DNA from: Apoderus coryli
Lineage: Eukaryota; Arthropoda; Insecta; Coleoptera; Attelabidae
Assembly (NCBI GenBank): GCA_911728435.2
Contig: OU452199.1
Span: forward strand, 22,950,860-23,014,859
Direction of reading: 5' to 3'
Length of the DNA: 64,000 nt
The notes below the pieces were generated by a model. It searched no databases. It was not told the origin of the DNA and saw only the letters and a list, made by a program, of their open reading frames with translations. Below are positions 21,270 through 33,365 of the stretch, one piece after another. The stretch's first letter is position 1, and each line of letters starts with the position of its first letter. The position numbers and the translations under genes are program-made.

Positions 21270-22616
21270 TTGGGTCATTTTAAGTGTTGCAGCACACGAA
21301 GCACTCGTGCTCATATGTACTACGTTTGTATTAATTGTCACAGTGTGTTACATCAGAGTTGTGTTCAGAAAAACAAGAAAAAGTACAATTTCTGTGGCGA
21401 ACATACATTAATTTGTTGCAACAAAGAAACAAAGGAAACCAATGATACTAGCTTACTTGAGCAAACGGTTTACGAACTTACTCGTGACTCACTTGATAAA
21501 GACAATTACATTCACAAACTTAAAAAGGAAGTCAAACTTTACATGGATCTAGCCACTCAGACCGAGAGCGAGTTCTCTGAGCTATTAGATAAGAGAACAC
21601 TGGAACTCTCAGAAGCAAAAGACAAGATTATCCAACTACAGCGGAAGGTGCAAGAACTTCTTCAAAAACCAGAAGTAATAAACACGTTTACTCAAACAAA
21701 ACAAAATTTGATGGTGAATTCCACAGTTCAGTGCAATATTCCCAAATTAATGAACAGTGTTTCAGTGCAATGTGAAATCCAACGCGTGAAACATAACAAA
21801 AAAGTTCAAGTAGGATCCATATCTGAAAATGTGGAACCAGTAAATACGACAAATCCTATAAAAATTAACAAAAACTACAATAAGCCGCGTGTTGTTTTGG
21901 TATCGGCTGCTAACTCACAGGATATTGCAAGAATTATTTCGAACGAAACGGATGACTTCCATTTCCAATCAATAATAAAATATAATGCAACAGATCCAGA
22001 GCTTCTTCAATCGGCGTATGATATTGCAAGAGACTTTACTAAGAATGACACCATAATTCTTTGGCCAAAAATTCCTCATGTGATGCTCGTCGACTCATTT
22101 ATTAAAAAACTTAGTCAAACAAATCCGATTGTCATCTTACGTCCATGTATATATGACCATCTCGAGCGCAACAAGGGTTTATATTATGACAATCACAATT
22201 TCCTAAGAAACTTGACAAACCAAAAAATTCCAGCTAGACACTTTTTAGATTGTAACGTATTTTTAAAAAGTAGAAACTATCAGAGGAATGGCAGTTCGCT
22301 AACAAAATCAGGAAGAGGTTGTATTGCTAAGGCAATATTGAGTAACCTACGTAACACTTCTGCTGACGATATCTCCGCGTCTGCGTATGCTTTACATGAG
22401 GACCAGACGTACTTAAATAGAATTGAATCATTGATGGGTAGAAAGGTCGACATGCGTCCGCAATTCTTTAGCACGTTCCCTAAACATTACCCGAACCCAA
22501 AAGATATAATGGCTGTACCCAGGAATCACCAATCGGACATAAAATCGTTAAGCAACAACAACAAAAATGAGCGGATTTTTTTAAACCATCTAACCGAACT
22601 AAACAACTCCGGGTAA
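21270..22616 (+). CDS. LINE ORF1 protein with Cys/His finger and coiled coil
   Basis: A 448-codon open frame whose first codon here is TTG; the first in-frame Met is about 15 codons in, and a stop lies 12 bp upstream, so the true start is lost or changed. Residues 6-50 hold a Cys/His cluster (KCC, CINCHSVLHQSC, CGEHTLICC) resembling a PHD/B-box-like finger. Residues 60-130 form an acidic/basic coiled coil. The C-terminal half (VLVSAANSQDIA onward) resembles the esterase-like or RRM-like body of CR1-type ORF1 proteins; which one is uncertain. The stop TAA overlaps the ATG of ORF2, as usual in bicistronic LINEs. Confidence 0.7.
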   Translation: MGHFKCCSTRSTRAHMYYVCINCHSVLHQSCVQKNKKKYNFCGEHTLICCNKETKETNDTSLLEQTVYELTRDSLDKDNYIHKLKKEVKLYMDLATQTESEFSELLDKRTLELSEAKDKIIQLQRKVQELLQKPEVINTFTQTKQNLMVNSTVQCNIPKLMNSVSVQCEIQRVKHNKKVQVGSISENVEPVNTTNPIKINKNYNKPRVVLVSAANSQDIARIISNETDDFHFQSIIKYNATDPELLQSAYDIARDFTKNDTIILWPKIPHVMLVDSFIKKLSQTNPIVILRPCIYDHLERNKGLYYDNHNFLRNLTNQKIPARHFLDCNVFLKSRNYQRNGSSLTKSGRGCIAKAILSNLRNTSADDISASAYALHEDQTYLNRIESLMGRKVDMRPQFFSTFPKHYPNPKDIMAVPRNHQSDIKSLSNNNKNERIFLNHLTELNNSG

Positions 22617-25445
22617 TGCATCTGAATGTGCAGGGAATTCAGGGCAAATTTGAAAAATTGGAACTGTTACTGGACGATAATGATATAGACATTTTTTGTG
22701 TTAGCGAACATTGGGTTATATCGGAGCCTCACTATTCATTGGACAATTACAAACTTGCAAACTATTTTTGCAGAAAGACGTTTATTCCGGGAGGTGTATG
22801 TATATATGTAAAAAATAACATAGAATATAGGAAGATTGATTTTAAATTTTGTATCGAGAAAACATATGAAATGTGTTGTATTGACTGTGTTTTAACATCT
22901 AATGATATTTTAACGGTGTGTGTAATTTATAGGTCTCCCAACTCCAGCTTTCAAGATTTTATCTGTTCTTTCACAAAATCACTTGATAAACTATGTCAAG
23001 TTGATAAAAAAATAGTGGTGTGTGGAGATTTTAATGTTAATCTAATTAATATGGCCGATTCAAACAGTAAAGGTCTGACCAATCTTCTCCAAGAGTACGA
23101 TTTACATCAAACAATTTTTGAACCCACGAGAATAACACGGTTGAGTGCTACATGTATTGACAATATATTTACTAATATTGAGGAGTACCACACAGTTTTT
23201 ATTGAGAGTGACCTCTCTGATCATAGCTACCAGATCATAACATTGGAGGGCTTTCACAACCTCAACCATGAACATCGAAAATCAATGGAATTGAAAAGGT
23301 CTTTTATACCGAACAATATTATGTTGTTTAAAAACCAAATAAATAGGGTTCAATGGCTACCATTGACGAATTCGCCACTACATTGTAATAATTTGTTCAA
23401 TAATTTTTACGAAACAATTTTAGATATTTTTAATTCTGCTTTCCCATTATTGCTTAAGACGCCACAACACACTAAACATACTAAACCGTGGATAAATAGG
23501 GAACTTCGTGAGCTGTCTAAGACTGTTAGAGAGATGGCGGTGCTAAGTAAAAGAATACAAAACAACTTTTACACACAGAAATACAAAGAACTAAAAAAAA
23601 TATACAGCCACAAATTTAAGATTGCCAAAAAGTTCTATAACGACGGCCGAATCAGCCGGGCTGATAACATGAGCAGGGAATGTTGGACGATAATTAACGA
23701 AAAACGAAATCCTGGTAAAAGTACTAATAGAAAGATTATTCGAGAAGTTTTTGATGCCTCTCAACATTTAAAGACAACACCCGCCGATATTGCAAATACT
23801 TTTAGTGATTACTTTATTAGTTTCTCTAGGAAATCTGATTCGGTTGACTTGAAAAAAGCAACTCCTATAAATGTTACTTTAAGATCTTTTTATCTTTTCC
23901 CTGCTACGGTTGACGAAGTTATTAGAGTTGCCAGAAAGGTTTGTAGGAAAAAATCAAGTGGTACAGATAACATTCCAGGGCATGTGGTATTGAGTATTAT
24001 TGAAATAATTGCAGAACCTCTATGCGCGATCATTAATAAGAGTTTTGAGGAAGGTGTTTTTCCAGAATGCCTTTAAAACATCAAAAATAGTTCCTATTTA
24101 TAAACAAAAAGGTGATGCAAAAGATACAAATAATTACAGACCGTTGGCACTACAAAGTCAATTTAGTAAAATATTTGAGTGCTTATATAACATGAGACTT
24201 AATAATTATCTTGAAAAATTTAGGATCCTCTCTTGCAACCAGAATGGATTCAGGATCGGTCGATCAACAGAAACAGCTCTTAATCAGGCTTTAGACAACC
24301 TATACCAGTCACTCAATAATAAGGAGATAGCTCTTGGCCTTTTCTTTGATTTAAGCAAGGCGTTTGATTCCATAAGCCATGATCTTTTGTTTCTGAAGCT
24401 GATTGCTGTTGGTATAAGAGGAACAGCGGCCGCATGGATACGTAGCTATCTTACACAGCGTACACAGGTGGTTGAAATTGCGGGTGTCCGTTCGAGGTCC
24501 GAGATCGTGAGCAGTGGGGTGCCGCAGGGCTCCTGTCTCTCACCTACCTTGTTCAATGTTTTTATTGACGATATCTCTGAAGTTCTGGGTATTTTTGGAT
24601 ATCCCATTCTTTATGCAGACGATACTAGTGTTTTTGTTTCAGCCAAGGATGAAGCAGGGTTAGTTCAGGCTGCCAACGTGGTGACTGGGGCGATGTCTCG
24701 GTGGTGTGTGCATAACGGACTTACCCTTAATGCATTAAAAACGGTTGCTCTCCCTATATCTATAGCAAACAACACCAGCAATAAGAGTTATCTGATACGT
24801 ATAGGAGGTGAGTCTGTAAGGAATGTGAGTAATACCAAGTTTCTGGGAGTGCAGCAAACTGATCTGGGACATACATATTGACACCATACTGCCAAAAGTC
24901 AGTAGCTGTGTGTTTCTGATAAAGAATATTAGAGGTACTGTATCAACTAGCATTCTTAAAATGATATACTTCGGCTTAGTCCAGTCTACCTTGGCATATG
25001 GAATCATATTTTGGGGAGGAGCCTGTGGATCGAGTAGAGTATAGTAGTATAGTATATAAAAAAGGTTATAAGAGCAATACAAAAAATTCCTCAGACAGCA
25101 TCATGTAGGGAACATTTTGTGAATTTGAAAATAATGACTTTTCCTTGCCTCTACATGTACGCACTCATAATTCATATAAAAAAACAAAGTGAATCGTTGC
25201 TTAAAAGAGAAGATGTTCACAATTATGACACTAGAAACAAAAATAACGTGGTTTTGCCATTTTCTAGATTAAGTATTGGTCAGAAAAATCCTAACTATAT
25301 CGGCGTAAAGTGTTATAATAAGATTCTGAAAATTAACAAATTTAAAAACCTAACATTTAGGAGATTTAAGCTGGAGTTGAGAAACTATTTTGTGGATAAA
25401 TGTTTTTATTCTGTGGATGAATTTTTGAACTGTGAAACGGATTAA
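22616..25445 (+). pseudogene. LINE ORF2: endonuclease and reverse transcriptase, frameshifted
   Basis: Residues 1-210 form an exonuclease-endonuclease-phosphatase domain with HLNVQGI at the start, CVSEHW, VVCGDFNVN and SDHSYQ as the active-site motifs. A linker and then RT follow. A frameshift near 24060 moves the RT into the next frame, where NYRPLALQ, FRIGRSTETAL, FFDLSKAFDSI, SGVPQGSCLSPTLFNVF and the catalytic YADDTSVF (near 24620) are all present. A second shift near 24865 leads to the thumb (FGLVQSTLAYGI), and the C-terminal HNYDTRNK module ends at 25445. The domain order is complete. Confidence 0.88.
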
Positions 25446-25545
25446 TAATATGTATCTATTAGTTATTATGTTTGACAATCCCATAATGTAACATGTTGTA
25501 TTGTTATCATTCGGTGGAACTAAGAAATAAATAAATAAATAAATA

Positions 25546-26203
25546 AGTAATAATTATACTTAAAAACTTAAAATACTTTAAATAACAATGTTACTTATTG
25601 AATAATTCCTTTGTGACGATAGTCTCGTTTAAACATTTCTATTCTAAAATATAACTATAAGAGCAAAAGTTATATACGGGAAAACGCGTAGTTATATTGT
25701 ATTACACATTCAAAACTAAACCGAATATTAAAAATGCCTACACCTTAGAATAAATATATTTTTCTGTTTAACTAGGCAAAAATGTAATTTTTTTGCTAGG
25801 CTATCAACCCAGCCGAGGCAACAAATGGGTTTTTTGCCGCATGAAACATAAATTTTCCCGGACTAGCGAAAAAATTATAACACTAACAAAAGTATTGTTG
25901 TTGTTGTTATTCTTATTACAAATTAACAAAATATTTTTATGGGGTTCATAAACCGCAGCTATTTGTGGATGGTTATTATCGAAATGTTTTATAACAATAA
26001 TCACTGTATAAACGTTACTAATTAAGCAAAATCTAATATTTAGTTATCAATTAAATAAAATGAATTAATGAAAGAGTAAGTCTATCAGGGAAATAATATT
26101 TTTTTACAATTTAAATGCACATTTATGTTTAATTGTATAAAGGGACATTTTAATTTCCCGAGTTATCCAATTTTACACCAGTAAAAAAGTTTGCAAGTCT
26201 TAC
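25546..26203. other. PKD intron, no recognised gene
   Basis: AT-rich sequence between the LINE tail and PKD exon D. It is part of the intron downstream of exon D, which continues beyond the left end of the window because no further PKD exon was found. Confidence 0.5.
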
Positions 26204-26373
26204 CAGGCCACTTTCTTCAGATTGTGATGAGTTTGTTGACGCCAAAGTTGAATTACTACCACCCAATGAAGGCACTTGTAAATTAGCCGACCGTCTTCGT
26301 TGTTTCTCGTCAAATAATGTACAATTATTTGGTACCATCACTACACAACGCTTGTGATAATTCTGACCGCATC
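26204..26373 (-). CDS. PKD: protein kinase D, exon D: end of first C1 domain and linker
   Basis: Read on minus from an acceptor (TTATCTTTAG) to a donor (CTG|GTAAGA). It encodes GCGQNYHKRCVVMVPNNC, the last four zinc ligands (Cys, His, Cys, Cys) of the first phorbol-ester/diacylglycerol C1 finger, then RRRSANLQVPSL and a Ser-rich linker. The match to the PRKD family consensus (CEGCGxNYHKRCxxKIPNNC, RRRRLSNVSL) is very strong. Entry phase 1 fits the exit phase of exon C. The second C1, PH and kinase domains are not in this window and must lie beyond its left edge. Confidence 0.92.
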
Positions 26374-27860
26374 CTAAAGATAATTATTATTGCCTCAGTT
26401 TTTTCAAAAATTAAACTAGTCTACATTTCTATAACATATAACAATCTAACAAAAACAATATCGAATATCTACCAAAAATGTTGAAAATGACTTCAGCTTA
26501 TTTCGTATACGGTGAAATATTCTTGGTAAATTTCTAATCGTTTCACACCCTCTTAAATTAGACAAATACAGGGCTTTCCATTTGAAATAGGATACATCAT
26601 AGGTGTTTTTATGATGATTTATTAAAAAATTATTATTATTTAAGTATATTACTTAAATAAAAAAGTCTTTCTCATTTTTAAATGCAGTTCAAAAATAAAA
26701 AGGAATAAAATCATATATTGTAATTATATGTCACTTGTTGTTGCCACATTTTGGAAGCATCCTGTATGTTTGATAATATTGTTTATGTTGTCTTAAGGGA
26801 CCTATCGGCAACAGATATAAAAAAAACCAGCAACAGGATTACGAACACCACGATACGACGACGACACGACGAAGTAGGCAAACTCGATACCACGTCGATC
26901 GTGACGATGAGCGTGATTATGATTAAATATCGTCTGATATATTTGACTGCCGAGTGAAATTAGGGCAAGCAGAAACATTTATTAAAAAAGTGAGGTTATG
27001 GTGCTTGCTATATTATTTTGTTTAAGAAATAGGTATCTATGTGCTAAAAAGTACTTAAATTATACAATATAAATAAAGGATTTATTGTGATAATATTGTG
27101 CAAATAATAATACTGTAGTAGATACCTTACATGCATCAAATATATTATACATTAAATATATATCAGGCACCTCAAATATTACACTCATTTCATACAAAAG
27201 GAAAGAGATTTGGCTTTAAGCCATTCTTCCACTCTTTCCATTCCTAAATTAAAGAGACATCAGATTTATACAAAATAAAACAAACATAAATATTTAAAAT
27301 TTAAATAATTAGAAGGGGAAATGAGCCAATATCAAAAATGATACAATACGCAATAAAACTACCATGAAACAGAATGAAATACAACCATATCGTGACGGCT
27401 CGAAGACACCTTCAGCGATGTCGTCAGATTTTAAGTTTCCCGATAGGTGGACGATAGTCGAGACTGCTGGTAATCACCTCTATCGTGTGTTCGTAATCCG
27501 CCTGCTGTTTCGCCATAAAACTAAGTATTGCATTGGTGTTGCAGTATAATTTTCGGTTTCTGTGTTTTAATTATTTTATCACATATTGATTATTTAGCTA
27601 TCGTTAGTTTTGTTTGTTTTTGTAATTATAGTCAACTATATTTAATTGCTGGAACTGATCTCGTCTCTCAGACAATTGCAAATCAAATATAACTAATATT
27701 TTGCCAAACCTGCTGGATGAACGCCGTGTTAAGTTTTGGTATCATTTAGTATGTAAATAATGAAAATGTAATGTCCCCTAAGTGACATTACTTTAATACG
27801 AGAAATTACCTTATTTTACCGATCATACCAAGTGTCCATATATGAAATAATGATACTCAC

Positions 27861-27995
27861 CCTCACATTTTAGGCCTTGCCTGACTAATCCAAACAACAT
27901 TTCTCCACAAAAATCACAAAAGGTTGGAGTTTTATAAGAGTACACTGAGAGAGCATGTGGTCTAATAATATCAGCCGTATTCGTAGAATTTGTAG
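27861..27995 (-). CDS. PKD: protein kinase D, exon C: start of first C1 domain
   Basis: Acceptor AAATTTTTAG before 27995, donor GAGG|GTGAGT after 27861. It encodes [20 protein letters not shown] and [16 protein letters not shown], the first half of the C1a finger (His, Cys-x2-Cys, Cys-x2-Cys pattern continuing into exon D). In the family this domain binds diacylglycerol and recruits the kinase to Golgi and plasma membranes. Phases join exons B and D without loss. Confidence 0.93.
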
Positions 27996-28207
27996 CTAAA
28001 AATTTAAAAATAAAACATTGGATTAATAGTACAAACCTTCTGCTAAAATAATAGCAGTTATACCATAAATACGTCATATTACCAATATGTATTGATCTAG
28101 AAAGTAGTAGAAAATTGTATAAAAAGCTTCTCTTATACGTATCAAATAATAAAAATATATATTAAAATAAATTAATTAAGTGGTAAAATATGTTTTATAT
28201 ATACTAA

Positions 28208-29885
28208 AGGCGGGTTTAGCCAACTAATAATGGATAGTGCATAATCCATAAAGAATAATGCTTAATACATAGTGGATAATCGATAATGCACAACAAAATA
28301 TAGGTGTTTATACAACTCATAACTTTTATACATAAAGAGAAAAGTGACATTTGACTAGACAGCAGGTTAACCTATACCATTGTCTTTAAACTGTGCCCAC
28401 TCTCTTGTCTATATTTACATTCGATGTAAGTTTCAGTATTACTAACTTAAACTATCATATATATGCTGACGACATTCAACTCTATAAGTCTTTTTCTATT
28501 AAAACGCAGATTGGGCTATGGAAGCCGCGAACACTGATTTGGAGGCTTTTTCAGGTTGGTGTATTGCTAACGGCTTAAAAATCAACCGCAAAAAGTCGGT
28601 TGCATTGTGCGTTGGCGGTGACAGACACAAAAAATTTATAACGGGTAACTATAGGATTTATATCGACCATGTCAACGTTGAGTGGGTGCAGAAATCTAAG
28701 AATCTTGGTGTGATTGTAGATGATAGATTGAGCTTTAACGATCATTGCCAGCAAGTGTATAGGAACTGTTTCTATAGACTTAGCTCGATTTTCCATCTGA
28801 GAGATTTGCTGGACGAATCGACTAAGTTGAAATTAGTCAAGTCACTAATTTATCCGCATATTGAAGACTGCTCTCCTGTTTACTATCATTTTTTGCCTAA
28901 TTACAACAAAGATAAATTGCAAAGAGTGCAGAATGCTTGCATTCGATTCATATGTAAAGTTCCCTATCGCGCACATATTACGCCATACATAAATATGCTT
29001 GGAGAACTCAAAATACCTTGTGGAATCAGATTTTTATACACAGTGATGCTATATAAAGTTTACGCCTCTCAAACACCAACGTATCTAAATGATTTACTCG
29101 AGAGAAGGTCTGCGGTGCACCAGGTAAATATACGTAACGACTCGTTTACTGTTCCTCAGCATACAACTTCTGGGTTCGAGGGTTGTTTTCCGTACATGGC
29201 TGCACATCTGTTGAATGATTTCGGCGATTTGCTGGGTCTCTCGTTGTACATGTCCAAGAATTGTTTAAAAGAGAGAATAATTTAAAAAACAGAATGTTCT
29301 TATTTGTTTTTTTTTTCTAAAATTATGTAATCTTATTGTTTTTTGTTGTCGATAAAAAAATTAATTTATAGGTAGAGTGGTAGAATGGCTTTCCGCCAAA
29401 CTCTTGCCTTTTGTGCACAAAAGGATACTGTTAACTTTTTTTTTTCTTTATTAGTTGTGATAATGTATATTTTAAATAGTGTAATAATTTAAACATTGTA
29501 ACAGTGTTTCTTTTTTTTTGCATAATAAATCATTTATTTATTTATTTAAAGACAATGCTATTACTTTGTGTTGGACTTATTTTTGTTTTGATAGCTTTCA
29601 AATTAAAAATTCTGTTATCACATTTTCAATTATTATTTAGTCTATTTTGTAAATTGAGGTTATGTAAGTGTTTATAATTTATAAATATAAGGCATGCGTA
29701 TTGATATTTTTTGCATAATTTAGTGCATAAAGTTGAAAGTTCCCTACCTTATGCATTATCAACGAAAATTATGAATTATACACTATTCGTTGTATAAACA
29801 GGTACATGTAAGTGTCATGTTTTAAAAATTATCCACTATGCACTAAAATTATGAATTATGCATTATTAGTTGGCTAAACCCGCCT
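28208..29885. mobile_element. TIR element carrying a LINE fragment (Harbinger-like ends)
   Basis: Ends AGGCGGGTTTAGCCAACTAA and its inverse are perfect over about 24 bp, flanked by TAA on both sides (28205-28207, 29886-29888). A 3-bp TWA-type duplication suggests the PIF/Harbinger superfamily, but no Harbinger transposase is seen. Its interior is a LINE 3' part. It sits in a PKD intron. A similar end occurs near 63790 (GTTGGCTAAACCAGCCTTTA). Confidence 0.65.
28440..29282 (+). pseudogene. Jockey/CR1-type RT C-terminus, 5'-truncated
   Basis: Begins with the YADDIQLY catalytic motif (near 28462). After a frameshift near 28510 it continues through the RT thumb (FSGWCIANGLKINRKKS, KNLGVIVDDRLSF) and the C-terminal module (CSPVYYHFLP, RVQNACIRFICKVPY, YLNDLLERR), ending at 29282. 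A 3' UTR with T-runs and a (TTTA)n tail follows to about 29550. Fingers and endonuclease are missing. Confidence 0.85.
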
Positions 29886-30141
29886 TAATTCAAAATATCT
29901 ACAGGCGAGAATCTAATCTAATTTAATTAACTACAGAATAATCCATAATTTTTTTTATATTCAATAGAACACGAAATAGTTGTCGTAGTGAAGACGATCT
30001 CTTTTAGTCAGTCGTAGCATTTTTAACCAACTTATGATGGCTACTAGTACAATTCACTAGTACAATCTATATACTACGTTGATTACAAATAAAAAAAATG
30101 ATCATCCTTGAATTATTATAGATATTCTAAAATCTTAATAC

Positions 30142-30286
30142 CTTTTGCTGTCAAAACAATTTCAATCAAAGTTTCATCAATAATTTCACTAGCTGAGTTA
30201 ATCAGCTGAAGTATGTTATTTGAATTGTACTCATGGCGAAACAATATCAACCTATCCTCTAAAGCATTGATACTGTGATCTGGAAT
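30142..30286 (-). CDS. PKD: protein kinase D, exon B: N-terminal ubiquitin-like domain
   Basis: Acceptor TTTGTTTTAG before 30286, donor AAAAG|GTATTAAG after 30142. It encodes IPDHSINALEDRLILFRHEY then NNILQLINSASEIIDETLIE, aligned with the PRKD segment ending [28 protein letters not shown]. This is the N-terminal dimerisation (ubiquitin-like) region. The exon is 145 bp and exits in phase 1, matching exon C. Confidence 0.92.
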
Positions 30287-30433
30287 CTAAAACAAAGTTT
30301 CATTTAAGGACATTTAGTCAAATTAAATATTAATCTTAGCCGAAACGAGTCGTGTCAAAAACTAGACAGACTTTGAGACCAAAAATATATGCACACAAAT
30401 GGATCAACCTATGGTAAATTTACTGTACGATAT

Positions 30434-31265
30434 AGGTACAGGGTGATTGACGGTGGGTAGTACATTAGAAGTTTTGAAACCTTGAGCGAATCTTGTGACT
30501 TGTGCCACTTCCTGTTATACCGGAAAATTAACTCTCTAATTGCAAATGGAACACTATATATGATTATATTTTTGAATTCCCTGTTCAATTACGAGTATTT
30601 TTTCTTAACCTTTCTTATGTTTTTTAATAATTAATTGATTTCGATTTGTTTTTTGGTCCAAAACAGGTTTATGAAAAAAAAATCGTTATTTCATAGTCGA
30701 TAAAATCTTGAAATTTTTAAGGTACTTTAAGAACGTCTTAGGAAATTGATTTCTCTTGACAAGTTGAACCATAAGGTTACACAGTAAAAAAAATAAGCAA
30801 CTGGAGCACAAAAGAGCAATGGATTCTCTATTTAAAAGTATTATATGATGACATACGCATTTTTAGCAGTTTACGACCTACTAGCAAAAATCAAAATAAT
30901 GCAATTAAAGCCAAGATAACGATTTATTTTATTGTGGTAAACAATGAAACAAACTTGAAATGAAACACAAGAGACTATGTAAGAAATTACTTTTTTAGCA
31001 ACTTTCGAAACGCTGACCATTTACCTCCAAACACTAACATGGACCCCTTCTGTGACGGTGTTTCTTATTTCTATAGAAACTAAGGTTGCGATTGCTTGAT
31101 TCACCTGATGCTGTAACTCCTCCCTGGTGTTAACTGGCGTGTTGTAGAAATGTATTTTAATGTAATACAAGGAAAAAAAAATCCAGGAGTTAAATCGGGA
31201 GATCTCGGCGGCCAATTCCACGGTTCCAAACGCCTAAACAAACTGGTACCAGTTGCTTTGATACA
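30434..31265. repeat. repeat beginning ACAGGGTG with transposase remnant
   Basis: Starts TACAGGGTGATTGACGGTGG, like the fold-back elements at 48145-49146. At its right, on minus (31265-31021), a frame reads WPPRSPDLTP then YNTPVNTREELQHQVNQAI. This is the C-terminal catalytic segment of the IS630/Tc1/mariner-like transposases that end PRSPDLTPxDFFLWG...VYxTPVNTREEL. The aspartate is present but the frame is broken. Confidence 0.55.
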
Positions 31266-31319
31266 CTGCCATTGGAAGGTTTTCTACGAAATCCCCGACT
31301 ACTGTTGTTATTATTTCTA

Positions 31320-32255
31320 AATACTTTTGTGTTGTAAACTTGTCACGAGAAATAACTTTCTTAAGATTTTCTTAAACTTCTTTGTGAGTGTACCAGTAAG
31401 AAAAATTTTTTTCTTGATTAATCGTCAATTTTTTGATATCGAAATTATATTTCATCCCACTGAGGGCCGATTCAACTTAAATGTTACGCTACGTCCAAGT
31501 ATCTGCGTCATAAAATATTGCAGTATCATCAGCAAAGGATATGATTTATATATATAATAAAAAATATTGGGTCAAGCACAGTTCCTTGCGGTACGCCATG
31601 TGACAGTTTTACCGGAACTAATGTCATCGTTTATTTTAACATATTGCGTTCTTTTTTTTGCAAAATAATCCATTTCATACGAGGAGTGTAGATGATATGA
31701 ATGAAACTCGTCTACTCCACAATAATCACGTGTATAATTTAATTCAACAGCCAGCACCATACATGTTTCGAGGTCGTGAACCTCATCATCAGTGGATTTA
31801 CACAATTTAGAAAATAGTAGTAATGGACATTATTTGTCTGATTGATTATATAAAAATTATTACGTCTGAAAAGAATTTTGATTTTTGATATTGTTATAAT
31901 AAAGACTACATCAAGTTTATTTTATTTGTTACTTACCACATTGTGGAAATGTTTTTTATATAAAATTAAAATTATTTAATGAGAATGTACGAAATAACCA
32001 TCTAAATTATACACTCACATTCATATATGATTTTTTCCGTTTTTACACAGTTGTTATAAAGTATTTAGAATTATACGATATTTTTATTAATTATTTTATT
32101 GCGTTCTATTATTAATATAAGATGTAAACAAATTGTGTGTGACGCCTCTTATTCCTAATGAATAGTTTATCAAAATGTTGGTTATGGCATACAGTGTCAA
32201 ACGCCTTTGCTAAATCCAAGAACACACACAGAGAAGGCCTTGAAGTAACTATTGA
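31320..32255 (-). pseudogene. LINE reverse transcriptase fragment, interrupted
   Basis: On minus, CVFLDLAKAFDTVCH (near 32235-32190, palm motif A) comes first. After an interruption of about 430 bp it resumes with RTQYVKINDDISSGK (near 31650), HGVPQGTVLDP (near 31600) and ADDTAIFYDADTW (near 31515). Frames are shifted between the pieces. The interruption (about 31690-32130) contains the hammerhead at 31757-31795, so a Penelope-type repeat landed inside this RT. Confidence 0.7.
31757..31795 (-). ncRNA. hammerhead ribozyme, ACATGT class
   Basis: Stem I CCA, core CTGATGA, extra T, stem II GAGGT/ACCTC around TCACG, GAAA, CATGTA (cleavage after A), stem I TGG. Same architecture as 11927-11967 with a completely different but still paired stem II. 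Confidence 0.65.
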
Positions 32256-33365
32256 TTCGTACATATAGGACAATAGCTGAATGGATCATCGTGAAATGTC
32301 GTTTAACAGCGGCCTTAAATTGTGAAACTAAGGCAGAATTAATGTGCAAATTAAAAGTCCACAAACTTAAGGCCAAAGGATTTTATGACCTGCTCAAACA
32401 ACCGGAAGAGGATACCATTAAACTAATCGATTGTCAAAAAAAATTGGTGCAGCCGCTCGTTCCAGACCAGTCAACCTAATATTGGAGGCGATTGTATTGG
32501 TATTACTTTACAATATGTGAAGGACCCTCTAAATCAACATCAATCAACTGTTACTGCCTACACTTGGGCCAAAAACATACGAGGCAAGGGATCTATTGAA
32601 ATAGTATCAATGGTTAGTCACAAATTGTCCACACTAAATCTGGCAGAAGCTAATTGTATTAAGCTCTTTTGCGATGGATGCCCTGGACAGAACAAAAATT
32701 CTATCGTGATTGGCATGCTTATACATTGGCTTTTCTTTACAGAGTCTTCAGTTCAAGATATTCACTTAATATTTTCCATCGTAGGGCACTCGTTTCTGCC
32801 GCCTTAGAGTTTTTGGAAGAGCTGAGAAAAAAATGAAAAGAAAGGAAGTGATTCTTCATCCAAGGGAATACCGAGAAATATTGTCTGACAGCGCAACCGT
32901 ACTTGATCTTGAAAAAATTTTATCTTCGACTTGAAAAAAGCTCTTGAGGGCTATGTGAAGCCACCCAATTTCCAGTTTTCATTTGCTAAGAGAATTTCTA
33001 TAACGCAGAGATGCCAACAAACTGAAAAAAAAATTGATGTGACAGGGGAAAACAACTTTATATCGGATATTGGTACATACAAATCGGTACTTAGAAACGA
33101 GAAAAGCCTCGCTTCAATCAAACCTGAACCATTGCCAAAGGTCCACTCTATTAAGGCAGCTAAAATAGAAGATGTTGAATTTTTTTTTTAAAAACACTTT
33201 GGATTGGATTGGACAAAAAACATACCCAACGAGGATTTGATTTTCTATAAGAATATTATTAATGACAATGCTCCGGAACAAGACGACAATTCGAATGGTG
33301 AAGATGTTATCGATAATATTGGAGAAGCCGATAGACTTAGAATTATTTTTTTTGTAAATCAGTGA
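32256..33365 (+). pseudogene. DUF7869-like transposon-derived protein, broken
   Basis: Pieces in three frames: KVHKLKAKGFYDLLKQPEED and IDCQKKL (32350-32440); TYTWAKNIRGKGS-type segment with LFCDGCPGQNKNS (32560-32705); VGHSFLPP then RVFGRAEKKMKRKEV (32785-32850); and a C-terminal piece ending EFFF (32931-33191) followed by HFGLDWTKNIP. The order DCQ, DGCxGQNKN, VGHSFxPxDRVF is that of a multicopy insect protein family with an RNase H-like look and carried by transposons (from memory; family name uncertain). At least three frame breaks make it dead. Confidence 0.55.

Larger units (their letters stand above)
21240..25545 (+). mobile_element. CR1/Jockey-superclade LINE, nearly complete, inactivated
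   Basis: ORF1 with an N-terminal Cys/His finger, ORF2 with an apurinic-type endonuclease and RT, and a 3' end in AAATAAATAAATAAATAAAT (25523-25545). Short tandem-repeat tails rather than long poly(A) fit the CR1/L2 side of the superclade. At least two frameshifts in ORF2 and a missing ORF1 start codon show that it is dead or truncated at the 5' end. Confidence 0.88.
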
